From positions 72,355,133-72,419,132 of the forward strand of contig BTPG01000006.1 of assembly GCA_036245525.1 (NCBI GenBank): a stretch of DNA of 64,000 nucleotides. The letters run 5' to 3'. Both the position numbers and the translations under genes were made by a program. The notes under the pieces were generated by a model that was given only the letters and a program-made list of their open reading frames with translations, had not been told where the DNA came from and did not search any database. Positions 42,660-54,167 of the stretch are shown piece by piece. The stretch is from Semisulcospira habei. Lineage: Eukaryota > Mollusca > Gastropoda > Semisulcospiridae. Each line of letters begins with the position of its first letter. Positions within the stretch are counted from its first letter, which is position 1.

Positions 42660-44300
42660 TACCGCTGAAGCTTCTATCGTCTGCACATTCAGCACTCTTG
42701 TCAAACTCGGGGAAGGTGTACCTCAGGGAGATGTTGTGTCTGATGCTGTTTTTGGTCTACATTAATGACATCAGTACAACAGTACCAAGGTTCGTCTTGA
42801 ACATCCTCCATGCAGATGACTTTGCGGTGTGGAGCGCAGCAGAACATAAAGAAATAGCATCCTCCAGAATCCAGGATGCTGCCAATAGAGTCAGCAGCTG
42901 GACTAAAAGAGGCCACTCAAACTGAGCTAGACCATCACTTTCAATCAGACGGAAGAGGTCACCTCAAAACTGGAGACCTTCCAGTACCAAAGACAGACAG
43001 GCCAACTTTACTGGCAACAAATAAATTACTGGATTCATGTGGAGGCATAAAGAAATAGCATCCTCCAGAACATAAAGAAATAGCATCCTCCAGAATCCAG
43101 GATGCTGACTATAGAGTCAGCAGCTGGACTGAAAGAGGCCACTCAAACTGAGCTAGACCATCTCTTTCAATCAGATGGAAGAGGTCACCTCAAAACTGGA
43201 GATCTTCCAGTACCAAAGACAGACAGGCCAACTTTACTGGCAACAAATAAATTACTGGATTCACGTGGAGGCCTCACATTGAAACCATGGAAGCTAGAGC
43301 TGCAAAAAAGAAAGAGAGTCTCTGATGAAGAACTGGTGGAGACCACATTGGCGCAAATTACAGCATCCTGGCACAAGCAAACACCTGCTCGGTCAGACCA
43401 GTTGTGTGGTACCAAGATACATCGACAACATGAAACACTGCCTGAAACCCAAAAAGCCAGGCTTGACAAGATGCAGAACATGGGTCATTCTCATGATGCA
43501 GTGACATTCTTAGAGCCATCTGGAGCACCCCAATTTAGGAAATGGAGGACATTGGAGCCACTGGAATGCAGAACAGCACACACGATGAAGAGACTTACTA
43601 AACACCGACAGCATGGGAGACTACAGGAGCAGACCAAGAACCATCAGAAATGCCCAATCTGAACTGCCAACTGAAGGTCCTGCAAAGGGCTAACACTGAC
43701 GTCCTGGAACCAAGCCCAAAGATGTGTGAACAGCTCCCTTCAGATACCTGGACATCTCGAAAGAGCCTTCAAGACAACATAATGTTCCAGGACTCTTTGC
43801 CAAAGGTCGCGGCACTGCACAAAGCCATCTTGCTGGGGGTTGTGCACAAGCGCTACCCTCACAGCAGCTGTGATACCACACAAGATGCCGTGTTGAATGA
43901 AGGAAGTGGCGTGTACATCTTTTGTGCAGACCGCACTACTACCTCCCTCTCCTTACCAGCTAGCGGCAGCAGCTCCAACTATCGTACAGATCTGCAGGTG
44001 CTCAACACAGCAGCAGAGCACTAGCTAGGGAAAGGCAGCAGCTTGATCCACTAATCTCACCAGGAAGCTTCAAGATAGACTGGATGCCTGTCCACAAAAT
44101 AGTGCTGCAGTGGATTCCAGTGCATTCTGGACTAGCTGGGAATGGAGACACGACAACAACAAAGTGATTGGCAAAAGCAGAATGGCGGCTGCAGCCCTTG
44201 GGCAGATGACATCAACAAGCTGAACAGGGAGAGCCAGGCCACCATCTTTCATCTACACACTGATTACTCTGGACTGGGTCCATCCAGAAAAGTAGGAACG
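42660..44300 (+). pseudogene. Decayed LINE RT and RNase H fragment inside the TIR element
   Basis: Broken pieces of a Jockey-like non-LTR polyprotein in several frames. RT pieces: VYINDISTTVPRFVLNI then HADDFAVWSAAEHKE (catalytic YADD now HADD), RIQDAANRVSSWT, WRPHIETMEARAAKKK, EPLECR and RLQEQTKNH. RNase H-like pieces: NEGSGVYIFCADRTTTSLSL, LNTAAEH and VLQWIPVHSGLAGN. A 226-bp direct duplication (42842-43067, repeated from 43068) disrupts it further. Endonuclease and the first half of RT are missing. It most likely inserted into, or was carried by, the TIR element and then decayed. Confidence 0.75.
42842..43270 (+). repeat. 226-bp tandem duplication
   Basis: GAACATAAAGAAATAGCATC starts at 42842 and again at 43068, and the following 200 or so bases are nearly identical. 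A partial third start lies at 43046. Confidence 0.85.
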
Positions 44301-45198
44301 TTTCACAAACCCAAACTGAAGCCTGAAGCTTTACACACTTTAATCAGATCACTCTGTATCAGCAATTATTTGAAGCTTCCGTGCCTAATGCGTGAAGAGA
44401 TACCAAAATAAAAGAACGCTTAGTGAATGGCGGACTTCGGTAGAAGCGTAAACAACCAATCAGAATGTTCGCCATGCAGTCACTTTATGATCAGAGCTAA
44501 ATATAGATCACTTGCAACAAGTGTCAGCATGATCATTTGCAATGGGAATAGTCACAAATTGAGGGAGAAAAAAAAAAAAGAAGTAGACAAAAGTTTGCCA
44601 GTACGTTGTCATTTTTTACAAACTTTCACAGACTTTAAGGAAAAGGACTGAAATTGACAGACTTTCCAGGGCCCTCAAAAAGCCTTGCCATTTTTTTACA
44701 ACTTTCACAAATGTTCACAGACTGTAAGGACCCTGCTGAACTCACCTCGTGAGACTGGGTCATGTGGAAACAGCCCTATGCGAATTTGGCGTAGAAAATC
44801 GGTCTCCTTAGCACATTCTCCAAACATGTCCATACAGAGAAGCGGTCTGCTGGCAGTTCTGACCAGAAGACACGCCCCTATACACCAAACTCTGAAAACA
44901 TGCTGCCTAGCTCTTGACAGCTCACTTATTGGCAGCCAGAACAATATAAGATTTAAAGACGGCCATAAAAAAGATTGAACGTTGCAGAAGGTGGAAGTGG
45001 AGATATCGCGGTCGACATGTGGAAACTAAGTATTTTTGATAACATTGTTTTGGCTATTAGGAACCATGAAACTTTATTACGCATATTCATATTTACACAT
45101 TTCTAGATAAAAATAAATGAAAGGAAAAGGGGAGACCTTACTAGACCCGCCTTACGCTAGGTAAAATATCACCTAAAAGACCAGCCAGTTAAAAATAG

Positions 45199-46296
45199 TT
45201 ACAATTAAATTGATGGGTTACATTGAAATTATTGAAATTAATGAAATGATCACAACTTTTTATGCTCAATATGCATACTTTAAAAAAAAAAAAAAACAAC
45301 TGGCAACAAAAAATATTTAAACAGAGGACTATTACGTAAGCAATTTTTATGATTATTTTGCGTTACTTTGCGTACTGGTAAAATGGGGGTAGGGCAGCAG
45401 ATTCAGCCACTGTGGCCCCTAAATGCATCATAGCATCACAAAATCAGGTTGGGAGTAACTGTGGTACTCTATCCTAACCAATAAAACCTAACAAAGACCT
45501 ATCGGTAGTATACAAAATTTCTGAGGGCACCGGAAACAACGTACGTTTCCCAATTTGGCAATTTTAAATGGGAAAAAGCTATCATTCACCAGGAATGTAC
45601 CGTAAAGGATGCCGACTTTCCTTATTTTCTTGCACTTTATGCTCACATTATTGAAACTTAATAGGTAAAGAAAGGTCAAAATGAAATGGAGTAACTTTAG
45701 AAATTTTTTCTAATTAATTATGTGTATTTTTACAACTTGGGGGTAGGGATACAAAATCAACCACTGTGGCACTCACAGTGATCACAGCATCACCTAGTCA
45801 AGTTTATAATAATTGTAACATCCTGTTTCAATAATCTAAGCCTGAAAATGGACTGCCAGCACTATAGAAAATGTGTGAAGGCATCTGACACATTATTTGT
45901 GTCTTTTTTTGCGATTTCCCGGAAATGGTCGTTTGCTGGGTCCACAAATACCTTCACTGTGAGCCAGAGATTCAATATTTTTTCATTCTGTTTTTTGCAG
46001 AGGCTGCAGAACATGTGCCTTAACATAATATTGCCTGATTTGGGCTTCTGGAATGAATTCTGATTTATTTAGAGGAAAACAGTCTCTCAACCTCATTTTA
46101 GCACCTGCGAAGAGCGTGAATGGGGGTACCCTTGCGCCATCGGCTATATCTCTGGTGTGTTCCTAGGGATTTTCGGGGAACATGGCTTAAACATCTCAGG
46201 ACATACTAAGGAACACTTTGAAATCCATCTTATTGAGTACTGGGGGGGGGGGGGGGGGGGGGGGGTGCACGGTAGACCTTCCTAGCTTGTGGACTA
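45199..46296. repeat. Long terminal inverted repeat, right
   Basis: Inverted partner of 41543-42636, ending GTCTACC-compatible CTTCCTAGCTTGTGGACTA before the ATG duplication. Confidence 0.88.
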
Positions 46297-46460
46297 ATGG
46301 GGATGGATCGGTCACGAGACCTCTAAGCAGACATCAAGAGACTGGGAACCACCTGGAGTAGAATCGAAGGAGAAGCACAGGACAGGAGTTGCTGGAGGTC
46401 TCTCGTCGACGGCCTATACCCGGGTAGGGGTGACAGGCGTAAGTAAGTAATGTGTATAAC

Positions 46461-47936
46461 ATCAGGCTGCATGCAGCCACAGGTACTCTTTACAGTAATT
46501 GTGGCTGCATGCACAAGGAGTTAAATGGGCCTGCTCCAGTCAAGAATGGAATAATCAGGCATGGGAATTAGAAAAGTGAAAAAGGTCAAACTAAGGGGTC
46601 CGGGGCATGCCCCCCCCCCCCACCCCATGCCCCCCCCCCCCCCCCCCTGGGAAATTTTTTAATCTAGATTAAAATCGGCGGCTGAGCAATATCATTTCGG
46701 TAGAAATTTGCCTTTAGGCGGACAATTCCCATGCCTGAATAATAGCTTGCAAAATCTCCTTTATAAATGTTGTCTTACATGGTGGATACAAGGGCTAATA
46801 TTAAGCTTGCATGTAAAATGAAAGACTTTTCAGCACTTGTGCCCCATTGCATAGGAGAGTTCCAACAAACAGCAGAAAACCTATCACATGGATTGTAAAA
46901 GGAAGGGTAGATAAGTCTTAGCTGAGACAAGAAACAATGAGAACCTGTTGCATGGTCAAATATTAGGAAACATCGCCTGCCCTGCTGGAGCAGTGATAAC
47001 ATGAAGAAGATACATTGTACAAGGTGAGGTTTTACCAGGTATGTGTAGGATGTTTGCTTTTCAATGTACTGATTTGATTCTGACAGAATGATCAAATTAC
47101 ATAATTAAGGTGAAGCAACACTGGTCTGAACTGGAATGTACATGTATTACGTATAAAAATGTACGGTTGCAGTTGCATAAATATAGCTCAAAGTGAACAT
47201 CACTACACTGTTCCGTAGAAGTGACCTGGGACTGAACATTAACCCTCTGGTTGTCAGTAGCAGTTTTTGTCATGAATCCTGCAAAAAGCATTGCAACAAA
47301 ATCTGCTATGGACGACCAAAGCGTCAAAAATTTAAGTTACATGTACAGAAAACACAACTGAAAGAATTAACATACATATCCAGAAAATCACTGTATAAAC
47401 CAACATGGACTGGATATACACTGTACATATAACAAGTCTGTGGCTTGGGGATGGGACTAAGTCATCTACATTAGTTCAGTAAGAAATGAAATATTCTTGG
47501 AAGAAAATAAAAATTTCCCAAAGACGGCACAAAACATATCACAAATTCAACCAATTACTAACTAGAATATATTTCATGACTACAATTTCAATGTTAAATG
47601 TTACAACTACTATGCTATAGTGGGAACATAACGCTAAATTTGATACCGATCATACAGATGTAAGAAAAGATGAGGATGCAAATATTCCATAAAGTTTAGT
47701 AACAGAAATATTAAGTAACAAATATCACACACATTTGAAAATATTTACTTTTGGATCCAATTTAGATTCAACAGACAGTGGTGCAGGTTCGTTACAGTTA
47801 AAAAATCTTTCTATCTGAGTAAAGGATTCTCTACTTAAATAGAAACATTTTTTAACTCTTAAGATGAGGAATAATGAACCCTTTTTCTCTATATTTACAT
47901 CAGAACTATGCGCTATGCTCATGGCATTAACCCATA
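46461..47936. other. Non-genic stretch
   Basis: No gene recognised. It contains two C-runs at about 46609-46646 and a short inverted pair GGCTGCATGCAGCC/GTGGCTGCATGCAC at about 46466-46513. A diverged piece of the 187-bp repeat lies at about 47196-47285 (GTAGAAGTGACCTGGGACTG, TTGTCAGTAGCAG). Confidence 0.45.
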
Positions 47937-48318
47937 TAAGCCTTGCGTCCTCATATGAGGACACTGTTTTATTTGGCAATCTGTTCTAAAACCAATGACT
48001 GAAGGAGACAAATCTCTACACAGCAGTTAATGGGAGATATCCTTCAAATATAAATGAGCATCTAGAGTTATCAGTTTTAAAAAGAGTTTCCAGGGCACCG
48101 CCATTTATGCAGATATCTTAAGGTCGCAGAGGGCAAAATGGATCATGAAAGAATGTAAGTGAAAATCTTTTTTTTCCTACAAACATTTTTAATAACACTA
48201 TTGAATGAAAGCTGAAGCTAAACACATTCCCAAAAATATTTTTGTAAGTATATACTTTGAGCTATGCGTTGTGTTGAAGTAGTGTCCTAGTATGGGGACG
48301 CTAGGCATGAATGGGTAC
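47937..48318. mobile_element. Probable piggyBac-type MITE, second family
   Basis: Begins TTAACCCATATAAGCC and GCGTCCTCATATGAGGACAC. It ends GTGTCCTAGTATGGGGACGC then TAGGCATGAATGGGT, the imperfect inverse over about 36 bp. A left TTAA is present; the right flank is ACAG, so the right duplication is lost or the boundary is off. A related damaged copy at 61708-61873 has TTAA on its right side. No ORF. Confidence 0.5.
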
Positions 48319-48673
48319 AGGTTTTGCACATTTTCTCAATGTGTGTTTTCATGCTTTTATTCCAGATGGTTCACCGACAATCACATCTTTAGACCTCCTA
48401 TATGATAACAACACTTCTCAAAAAGCAGATATCTTTATAGAACCACCACCCGTGCACTCTGACTGATGAGGACAGCGGTGAGGAGGACGGGACAGGAGAA
48501 ATCCACAATCTGAATGGATGACAGAAGCAGGCAACACCTCATTATTGGATGTCTGAATGACATCTGGAAAGGCGAAGAAGAAGAGCAAACTGCTACTGAT
48601 TGGTTAAAGCTGCACACAAGAGGATCGAGATCCCCGGCCATCCATCCATGATCTCTCACAATAACAAGACCTC
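48319..48673. other. Unique spacer
   Basis: No gene recognised. It leads into the left target duplication of RTE copy 8 (48674-48685). Confidence 0.45.
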
Positions 48674-49340
48674 GATAAGAGAAGAAGACCTCGCGCTGGG
48701 ACCATATGGCGTTGAGGCGCGTCCCCTGGGTGGTGGATAGGAGGTCCCTCGTGAGAGGGGTGCACCGAATGAAATAAGGTGCCGTGAACCAACATGGTCT
48801 AAGGGAAGGTGACCCCGACAGAAAACCCCTGGTCCTCCTAGTAAGGGGGTTGGGTGTGGGGGTAGCTTCCCCACCCTGCAAATAAAGAAATAGCTACAAA
48901 AACGCCGACGAAAAGACAAACAGCAATTCCTTTCCTGGAGGAGGAAGGTTCTTCTACCAGAAGATTTATGACGTCCTGTGGTGAAAGCCAGAAGTCTTCG
49001 GAAGCCACAGGACCGAGCCACCTCTCTCTATCCAGGGACACAACCATGGGCACATGGAATGTCAAGACCATGTACCAGAGCGGCAAGGCCGCCCAGATAG
49101 CAGCGGAAATGCAAAAGTACAACCTTTCCCTGCAGGTATCAGTGAAGCCAGATGGACGCAGTCTGGCCAGAAAAGGCTGTTAAGTGGGGAGATGATTCTA
49201 TATTCAGGTCATGAAGAGGAGAATGCCCCCCATACAGGAGGAGTAGCATTCATGCTGTCACCAGTGGCACAGAGAGCGCTGATGGGCTGGGAACCTCTTG
49301 GGCCAAGAATTATCACAGCAGCCTTTAGAACCAAGAAAAA

Positions 49341-49661
49341 TGAATTTTTCTTTAAAATGAATTTAAAAAAAAAAAAAACTTACCGATGGTATTACTTATA
49401 GGAATGTTACCTAGCTAGCCTAATTTTAGCCAAAATTTGGTTGTGTCCGTATAAGGGAGTGTTGGCAGGAGAGGGGCGCCATAGACCAGGCCAAAACCCG
49501 GGTAGCCTCCCCTTAGTCCCACCCGGAACGAGATTACCCGGCATAACCAGTTTGGTTTCTTAGCGAACTGGCGGCAAGCAGGGCAGGTGGGAGAGACCTT
49601 CGAGTAATACCATCGGTAAGTATTTAAAAAAAAAAATTCATTTTAAAGAAAAATTCATTTG
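49341..49661. repeat. Fold-back module at the left end of the DIRS-like element
   Basis: Outer arms GAATTTTTCTTTAAAATG (49342 onward) and their inverse at about 49635-49656 enclose A-runs and inverted copies of CTTACCGATGGTATTACT (49379-49396 and inverse 49604-49621). Between them lies one copy of the long inverted repeat (49381-49545). The module looks like a separate short element, or an aberrant extra terminus, stacked on the DIRS end. Confidence 0.75.
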
Positions 49662-49700
49662 TTTTCTCAAAACACATTACCGATGGTATTACTTATAGGA
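49658..49700. repeat. DIRS-like terminal inverted repeat, outer 43 bp (left)
   Basis: Perfect inverse of 55091-55133. Contains the 18-mer core ACCGATGGTATTACTTAT found at every terminus of this element. Confidence 0.88.
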
Positions 49701-49761
49701 AGAATCCCGAAGAGGAGGTGGGTGCCGCTATAGCGCCCCTAATGCCAACGACCCTGCCCAA

Positions 49762-50252
49762 AGCGCGTGACGTTCACTGACCCTGGAAGGCTGAGGCTGG
49801 GGACAACTGGGAGAACGCCTTCCGAGTTACATCCGTCAAGCTCGCCAACTGCAGAGGTTCAGCGGACGGAGTTGAGTCACGTAGGCACCCATGGTAGACC
49901 CATCTTGGCAAGAGCGAACACAGCGCCGGGCGTTGCAGACCGATGTGGTGAAAAAGGCCTCATCTGTGGGGCCATCAAAGGAGACCGCGTCTTGGCCAGG
50001 AAAGAAGGTTCAGGTAGCACTTGCTCGGAGCCGTCCGTCTGGAACTGCAGGCAAACTGGGCGTGTGCACAGCGCGTGAAGCTCACTGCCCCTGGAAGCCG
50101 TGGCTAGGACCAACAGGAAGCACGTCTTTCGAGTCACATCCGTCAAGCGCACCAACCGCAGGGGTTCAAACGGACGGTGTTGAGCCACGTCAGCACCCAA
50201 GGTAGGTTGCATCTTGGCAACAGCGAACGCAGCGCCGGACGTTGTAGACCGA
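49762..50252 (-). repeat. Direct repeat of a recombinase segment, two units
   Basis: 49762-49943 and 50070-50252 are about 80 percent alike in the same orientation (offset 308). On the minus strand both read ...PLQLASLTDVTRKA / ...PLRLVRLTDVTRKT. Part of the tyrosine-recombinase gene is therefore duplicated in the place where its C-terminal catalytic part should be. Confidence 0.8.
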
Positions 50253-50668
50253 AGAGGGCCATCAGATCAGCGAGGCCTTTGCAGCTACTGGGATCGGGCT
50301 GGCCCAAGTGTCGGTAGGGGTCGGCGATCATGGCTAGGCAGCCCCGAATGGTAATGGAGCCAGACCTGGTCGTTGAATAGCCAGAGGAAGCACTCCAGAG
50401 CTGGGGCTTCGTCAAGTCCGTGGGGAGAGAAGGTTGTCGCCCCACGCGTCACACCGCGCTCGTCATTTTCCCTCGTAACTCGTCTGGTTGAGGGTCTGCG
50501 GGCTGTCGCGATAACATCCACTGCCGCACTAGGGAGGCCTCTGCAGTAGAGGGCTTGCCGCACCATCTCCAGAAGTGGAGGAGGAGAAGTTCTGGGGACG
50601 GGTCGTACGGCAGCTGTCGCGGTTGCTTGAGCATCGTGCGCGGAGTGGGGAGCTGTCGGGGAGGGCAC
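49877..50668 (-). pseudogene. DIRS tyrosine recombinase, N-terminal and core fragments
   Basis: Three overlapping minus-strand frames, read in order. First, LEMVRQALYCRGLPSAAVDV then STRR and FLWLFNDQVWLHY (50285-50668), the SAM-like core-binding region. Second, ITIRGCLAMIADPYRHLGQP, FGLQRPALRSLLPRCNLPWV (50143-50445). Third, RPFEPLRLVRLTDVTRKTCF, LLVLATASRGSELHAL and VLPEPSFLAKTRSP (49877-50212), which holds the first catalytic Arg region (R.SE). The downstream H-x-x-R and Tyr boxes are absent. Frameshifts and the 183-bp duplication inactivate it. The match to DIRS-type recombinases is from remembered family patterns and is strong by eye. Confidence 0.75.
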
Positions 50669-53600
50669 GTGGGGAAGAGATGACCACGACTGGTGAAGGG
50701 ATGAGGTGCACTGAGCCAGGAGAATGCCCCCCCCCCCCCTCCCTGCCTTCGTAGCCGACGAGAGGCTCTCCTTGTGGCTGCCGACTGCGCTTCTACCATA
50801 ACCGCACTAGCATCTCCCCTGTATACGTCAATCTTCCCCAAAACCAGCCGTTGCGCTTCCTCTCCAACCAGATGAGGCGTCAGCCTGGAAGACGATCCGC
50901 TGGCATGCCAGCAGTCCTAACAGTAACCCGAAGTAAGGCTCGGAGGGTCGCTCCTACTCTGCACTGCTCCCATCCTACTGGGAGACCTACTCGAACAGGC
51001 CGGTCAGGAACTCCATCCTCGATGGAATCTGTGCGAAGTAACCACGTAGGACCTGTCCCGTAGCGTAAGCAGCCTAGTTGACGGAGAATCGCGCGCAGGA
51101 ACCCCTGCCTACTGCCAGGCTTGCCGACTGGTTTCGACGTCGGACCTCCAGCTGTCACAAGGTCCTGGAGACGCCCGCCGGCGCTGCCCTCAGGACTCCG
51201 TCTGTCTCCAGTCTGCCGCGACGCCGAGGAACTTGTGCCGAGCCGACAGGTCGAAGATCGGCCGCCGAATCCGCCGGCTAGGGTACGAGAAGAGTCGACT
51301 GTACTGTCGCGGGATCCGAGCACAGGACCACCTGTAAGGTTACGACTGTAAGGTCCTGCCTTGCTGTCGCCAAGTCTCATCTCCCGGTACTCACGCCCCA
51401 GGCTGCAAGGGTCCACAGCGTCCTCCGTCGCATTGCAGAACCCGGTTCACCCGAGCGAGACGTGGAACAGGAAGACTCTTGTTCCATCCTCGTCAGACCA
51501 CTGGCTGCGCCCTGCCTGCATCAGCACGCTCTCATCCACCGCCGGCCGGGTATCCGCACCAAAGGCCGGTGGGAGTGAAACCATCTACTCTGGTCAGGCG
51601 CCGAAGAACGCTCGAACTCCAAGTAGTCTCCACGCAGCCACGCGAACCGCCTCCGCTAGGTCCCGAAACTGTCGGCTGAGGAGAAGCCTTGTAGTGCTTG
51701 GTCGCCGCAGAGTGAAGACCACGTCAATGTGACGCCGGAGGGCACCGCTCCACCGGGAGAAGGAAGCGAAGAGACGAGACGTCTAGTCCAAGCAGGAGCG
51801 TAAATCTGCACTGCATGCGCCAAGACGAAGGAGAGCGATGTCGGTTGGATCAGTCCTCACGCCGCGCTGACTCCTAGTCCTACGAAGGTAGACTGCTTAC
51901 TTCCTAGCCATCTGCCACACGCCGGGAAGATGCTGCCCCTGTCATTCCCGGGACCGCGCCGTCGGTGTCCCAGAACCGTCGCCTGTCCCTCTGCTGCCAG
52001 TCGACTAGTTCCCACACAGAAGACGAACTGCATCTCCGGAACGTCCTGTGTCAGTGTCCCTGGAAGACTGCTATGTCCATCGCTGTCAACAACACGATGC
52101 GGTAGAGCCACCAGTCCTCGTTAGCCTCCTAGACGGTCAGCCAGGTGGGTCAAGGGAGATCTCCACCGAGCGGCGCCCTGCGTAGCTGAATCTTCAACTC
52201 GGTCGGCAGCGAGCAAGCGTGCCGGACGGTATCTCGATGCAGCAGGTCGCAGCTGGCAATAGCAGCCAAGGCGGTGACAGCGGTGTGGTAAGGGGCCCGG
52301 TTGCCGGAACAGCCAAGGCGAGGGTGTCGGCTAGCGATGAGATCATAGGATTCCAAGCCTCCTCAACGTGGCGGACGATGGTCTGCGTCATGAGGTCCAG
52401 GCACCCCGCAGAGTGCAGGGAATGGTGGATGAGGGAAGCGGTCGCGCAAGACCAGTAGAAGAATCACTACGTCGAAGAGAACCAGCACAGGACAGCGCCA
52501 GGGGGTCCACCGTCAGGGGTGGGCAGGCGAAGCTCTGCGAACGTTCCGCGTAACAGCTACGCCGGAAGGCTATAGACAGTTCCACCGGCCACCTATTGTC
52601 AGCGAAAAAGCCGGTGTCTCCCAAGGTGTCCCGAAGCGGGGAGAGGAGAAGGCGTCACGTAGGTCCCGGCACCCGGGTGGTTGAGGAAGAGACTTGAAAA
52701 GCTTGGGCTGTCAATCGGAGTTCCTGAAGGCCCGAAGCTCTCTTCTTGGCTGAGGGAGAAGGCGGGCAGTCTTCCGCGGGAAGACAACATGCAATGAGGG
52801 GGGCTGCCGCGCCCAAGGCCCAAAGAGTCTCCATCCTATGGCCGAACGGAGCTGGCGGCGAATCCATGACACCACGAGACTGCGAGCGTAGCGAAGTGGA
52901 GGCGCCGTATCGCCCAGCCACGCCGAAACGAAGTCTTCTGGGGCCAAGCTGAAGAGTCGTCCGTCAAGCACGCGGGAGGGAAGAGGCGTCCAACTGCTCC
53001 GAATGACCGGTGAAATCCAGCGGCGGCGGTCCGACGAGAAGCGGAAACAGCGCTTGGGGGGGATCATCTACCTCTGCGGCCATGCCGCGAGCGGAGACGA
53101 GCCGGGGTCCTGTAAGCAGAAGCCGAACTGCTAGGGCAGACCGGCGGTTCCGAGGGAAATGGCTGCGGCGTGGAGAACGGAAGGTCTCGAACGGGCGTCT
53201 CGGTGCGTACAGCGTCTCGTCGAAACAGCACAGGCCGAGGGGGGGAACATACCTTGGCTCCCGTCTTCCATGACGAAGGCCTAGCATGACTGCTGTCGCG
53301 GGAAGCCCGGGAGGACACGCGGTTGGAACAACCAAGACTGTCGTTGTCCATGAAGAAGACCTGGGGAGACGGTAGTCCCGCGAAGTCTGGGAGGAAGAGC
53401 GTAGTCTCGACAGCCGATCCCGCGAACTGCCACGGCGAAGCGTAGTCGAGCTGATCCTGCCATCGCGTCGAGGCCCCACTGTACTTGTATGTCGTCCCCG
53501 GCCCCTGTCACGACTCTTATTTCTGTGTGGCGCAGGAGGACTTCTGGAGTCAGTGAACTGTCCGAGCGTGGTCGATGGCGGCAGTCAGGGTCCCGTCGCG

Positions 53601-53999
53601 GGGTCATCTCTCACCTCTCAGGACTGCGTCTGGAGCGTGGTCTGCTCACCACGATCAGTGTGCTAGAAAAGGAAACCAATTCACTAACCTGGTAACGAGA
53701 CGTGGAGCGTGCAGTAGGCCTATGGCAATCGCGAACTCTGGAAGCAGCCAATCCGGGTCTGTCCAACTTGTGTCGGGAGCCGGTGCATAGTTGCCTAGGA
53801 AGTTACTCTGGCCGTGGTCGCTCCTCCCTGAGCTGTGAGCGAGAAGTGGAGCGGTCGTCTCTAGGGGCCGGATCCAGGAACAAGTGTTTCTCGTGCCTCT
53901 CCGTCCGAAGCCCCCGAGCGTGACACCTTCTGTCTGTCAGGTCTGCATTCCGCCCTCTGGCCTGGGGCGAGGAGCGTCGTATGTTCGGGTGCCGACGTC
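50669..53999 (-). other. DIRS-like interior, unassigned
   Basis: High-GC sequence with many short open frames on both strands (longest 178 codons at 50880-51416 and 171 at 52964-53479, minus). RT and RNase H are expected here from DIRS gene order, but I could not read clear YxDD or PKKDG-type motifs in any frame. Confidence 0.4.
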
Positions 54000-54025
54000 T
54001 GCCCAGCAGTAGTAGGCTTGGTCTT

Positions 54026-54134
54026 TTCGTCACGGTAAGGGGTAAGTTCGTCGCCCCCTCCGCGGAATAGTGTGCATAGGTATCTGTCCTGTTCGTCACG
54101 GTAAGGGGAACCTTACTAGGGCCCTCCGCGGAAT
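54026..54134 (+). repeat. 43-bp direct repeats in the DIRS-like element
   Basis: TTCGTCACGGTAAGGGG...CCCTCCGCGGAAT occurs at 54026-54068 and 54092-54134, 66 bases apart. This lies in the 5' (leader/gag) part of the minus-strand element and might be promoter or leader repeats. Confidence 0.75.
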
Positions 54135-54167
54135 TCTGCGCCATGTTAATCCTATGGGCCCAGGTCG

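Larger units (their letters stand above)
41543..46296. mobile_element. 4.75-kb DNA element with 1.1-kb terminal inverted repeats
   Basis: Inserted inside RTE copy 7 with a 3-bp duplication ATG (41540-41542, 46297-46299); the uninterrupted LINE reads GAAGAAGATGGGGATGG. Ends are TAGTCCATAAGCTAGGAAGG and the inverse of TAGTCCACAAGCTAGGAAGG. The inverted repeats continue for about 1.09 kb on each side (41543-42636, 45199-46296) with moderate divergence. They include a mirrored C-run/G-run of about 20. The 2.56-kb middle carries no transposase, only a decayed LINE fragment. The superfamily is undetermined: a 3-bp duplication occurs in several DNA-transposon groups, and long arms without a transposase fit a non-autonomous fold-back element. 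Confidence 0.85.
41200..46449 (+). mobile_element. RTE LINE (copy 7), split by a TIR element
   Basis: RTE 3' region in two pieces, 41200-41542 and 46297-46449, with target duplication ATGTGTATAAC at 41189-41199 and 46450-46460. The left piece encodes IIDKKGSTDADVRARIGKARA onward. The right piece is shortened by an internal deletion of about 115 bp after GGATCGGTCAC. The interruption is the long-TIR element at 41543-46296. Confidence 0.9.

Noticed and set aside
43102..43662. 186-codon plus-strand frame as a novel protein
   Set aside because: Mostly out-of-frame reading of the decayed LINE and its tandem duplication; LINE motifs are split between this and other frames.
48435..48881. 148-codon minus-strand frame over the RTE 5' end
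   Set aside because: Antisense shadow of the RTE 5' UTR; the same MQGGEATPTPNPLTRRTRG peptide appears antisense to every copy because the leader is conserved, not because it is coding.
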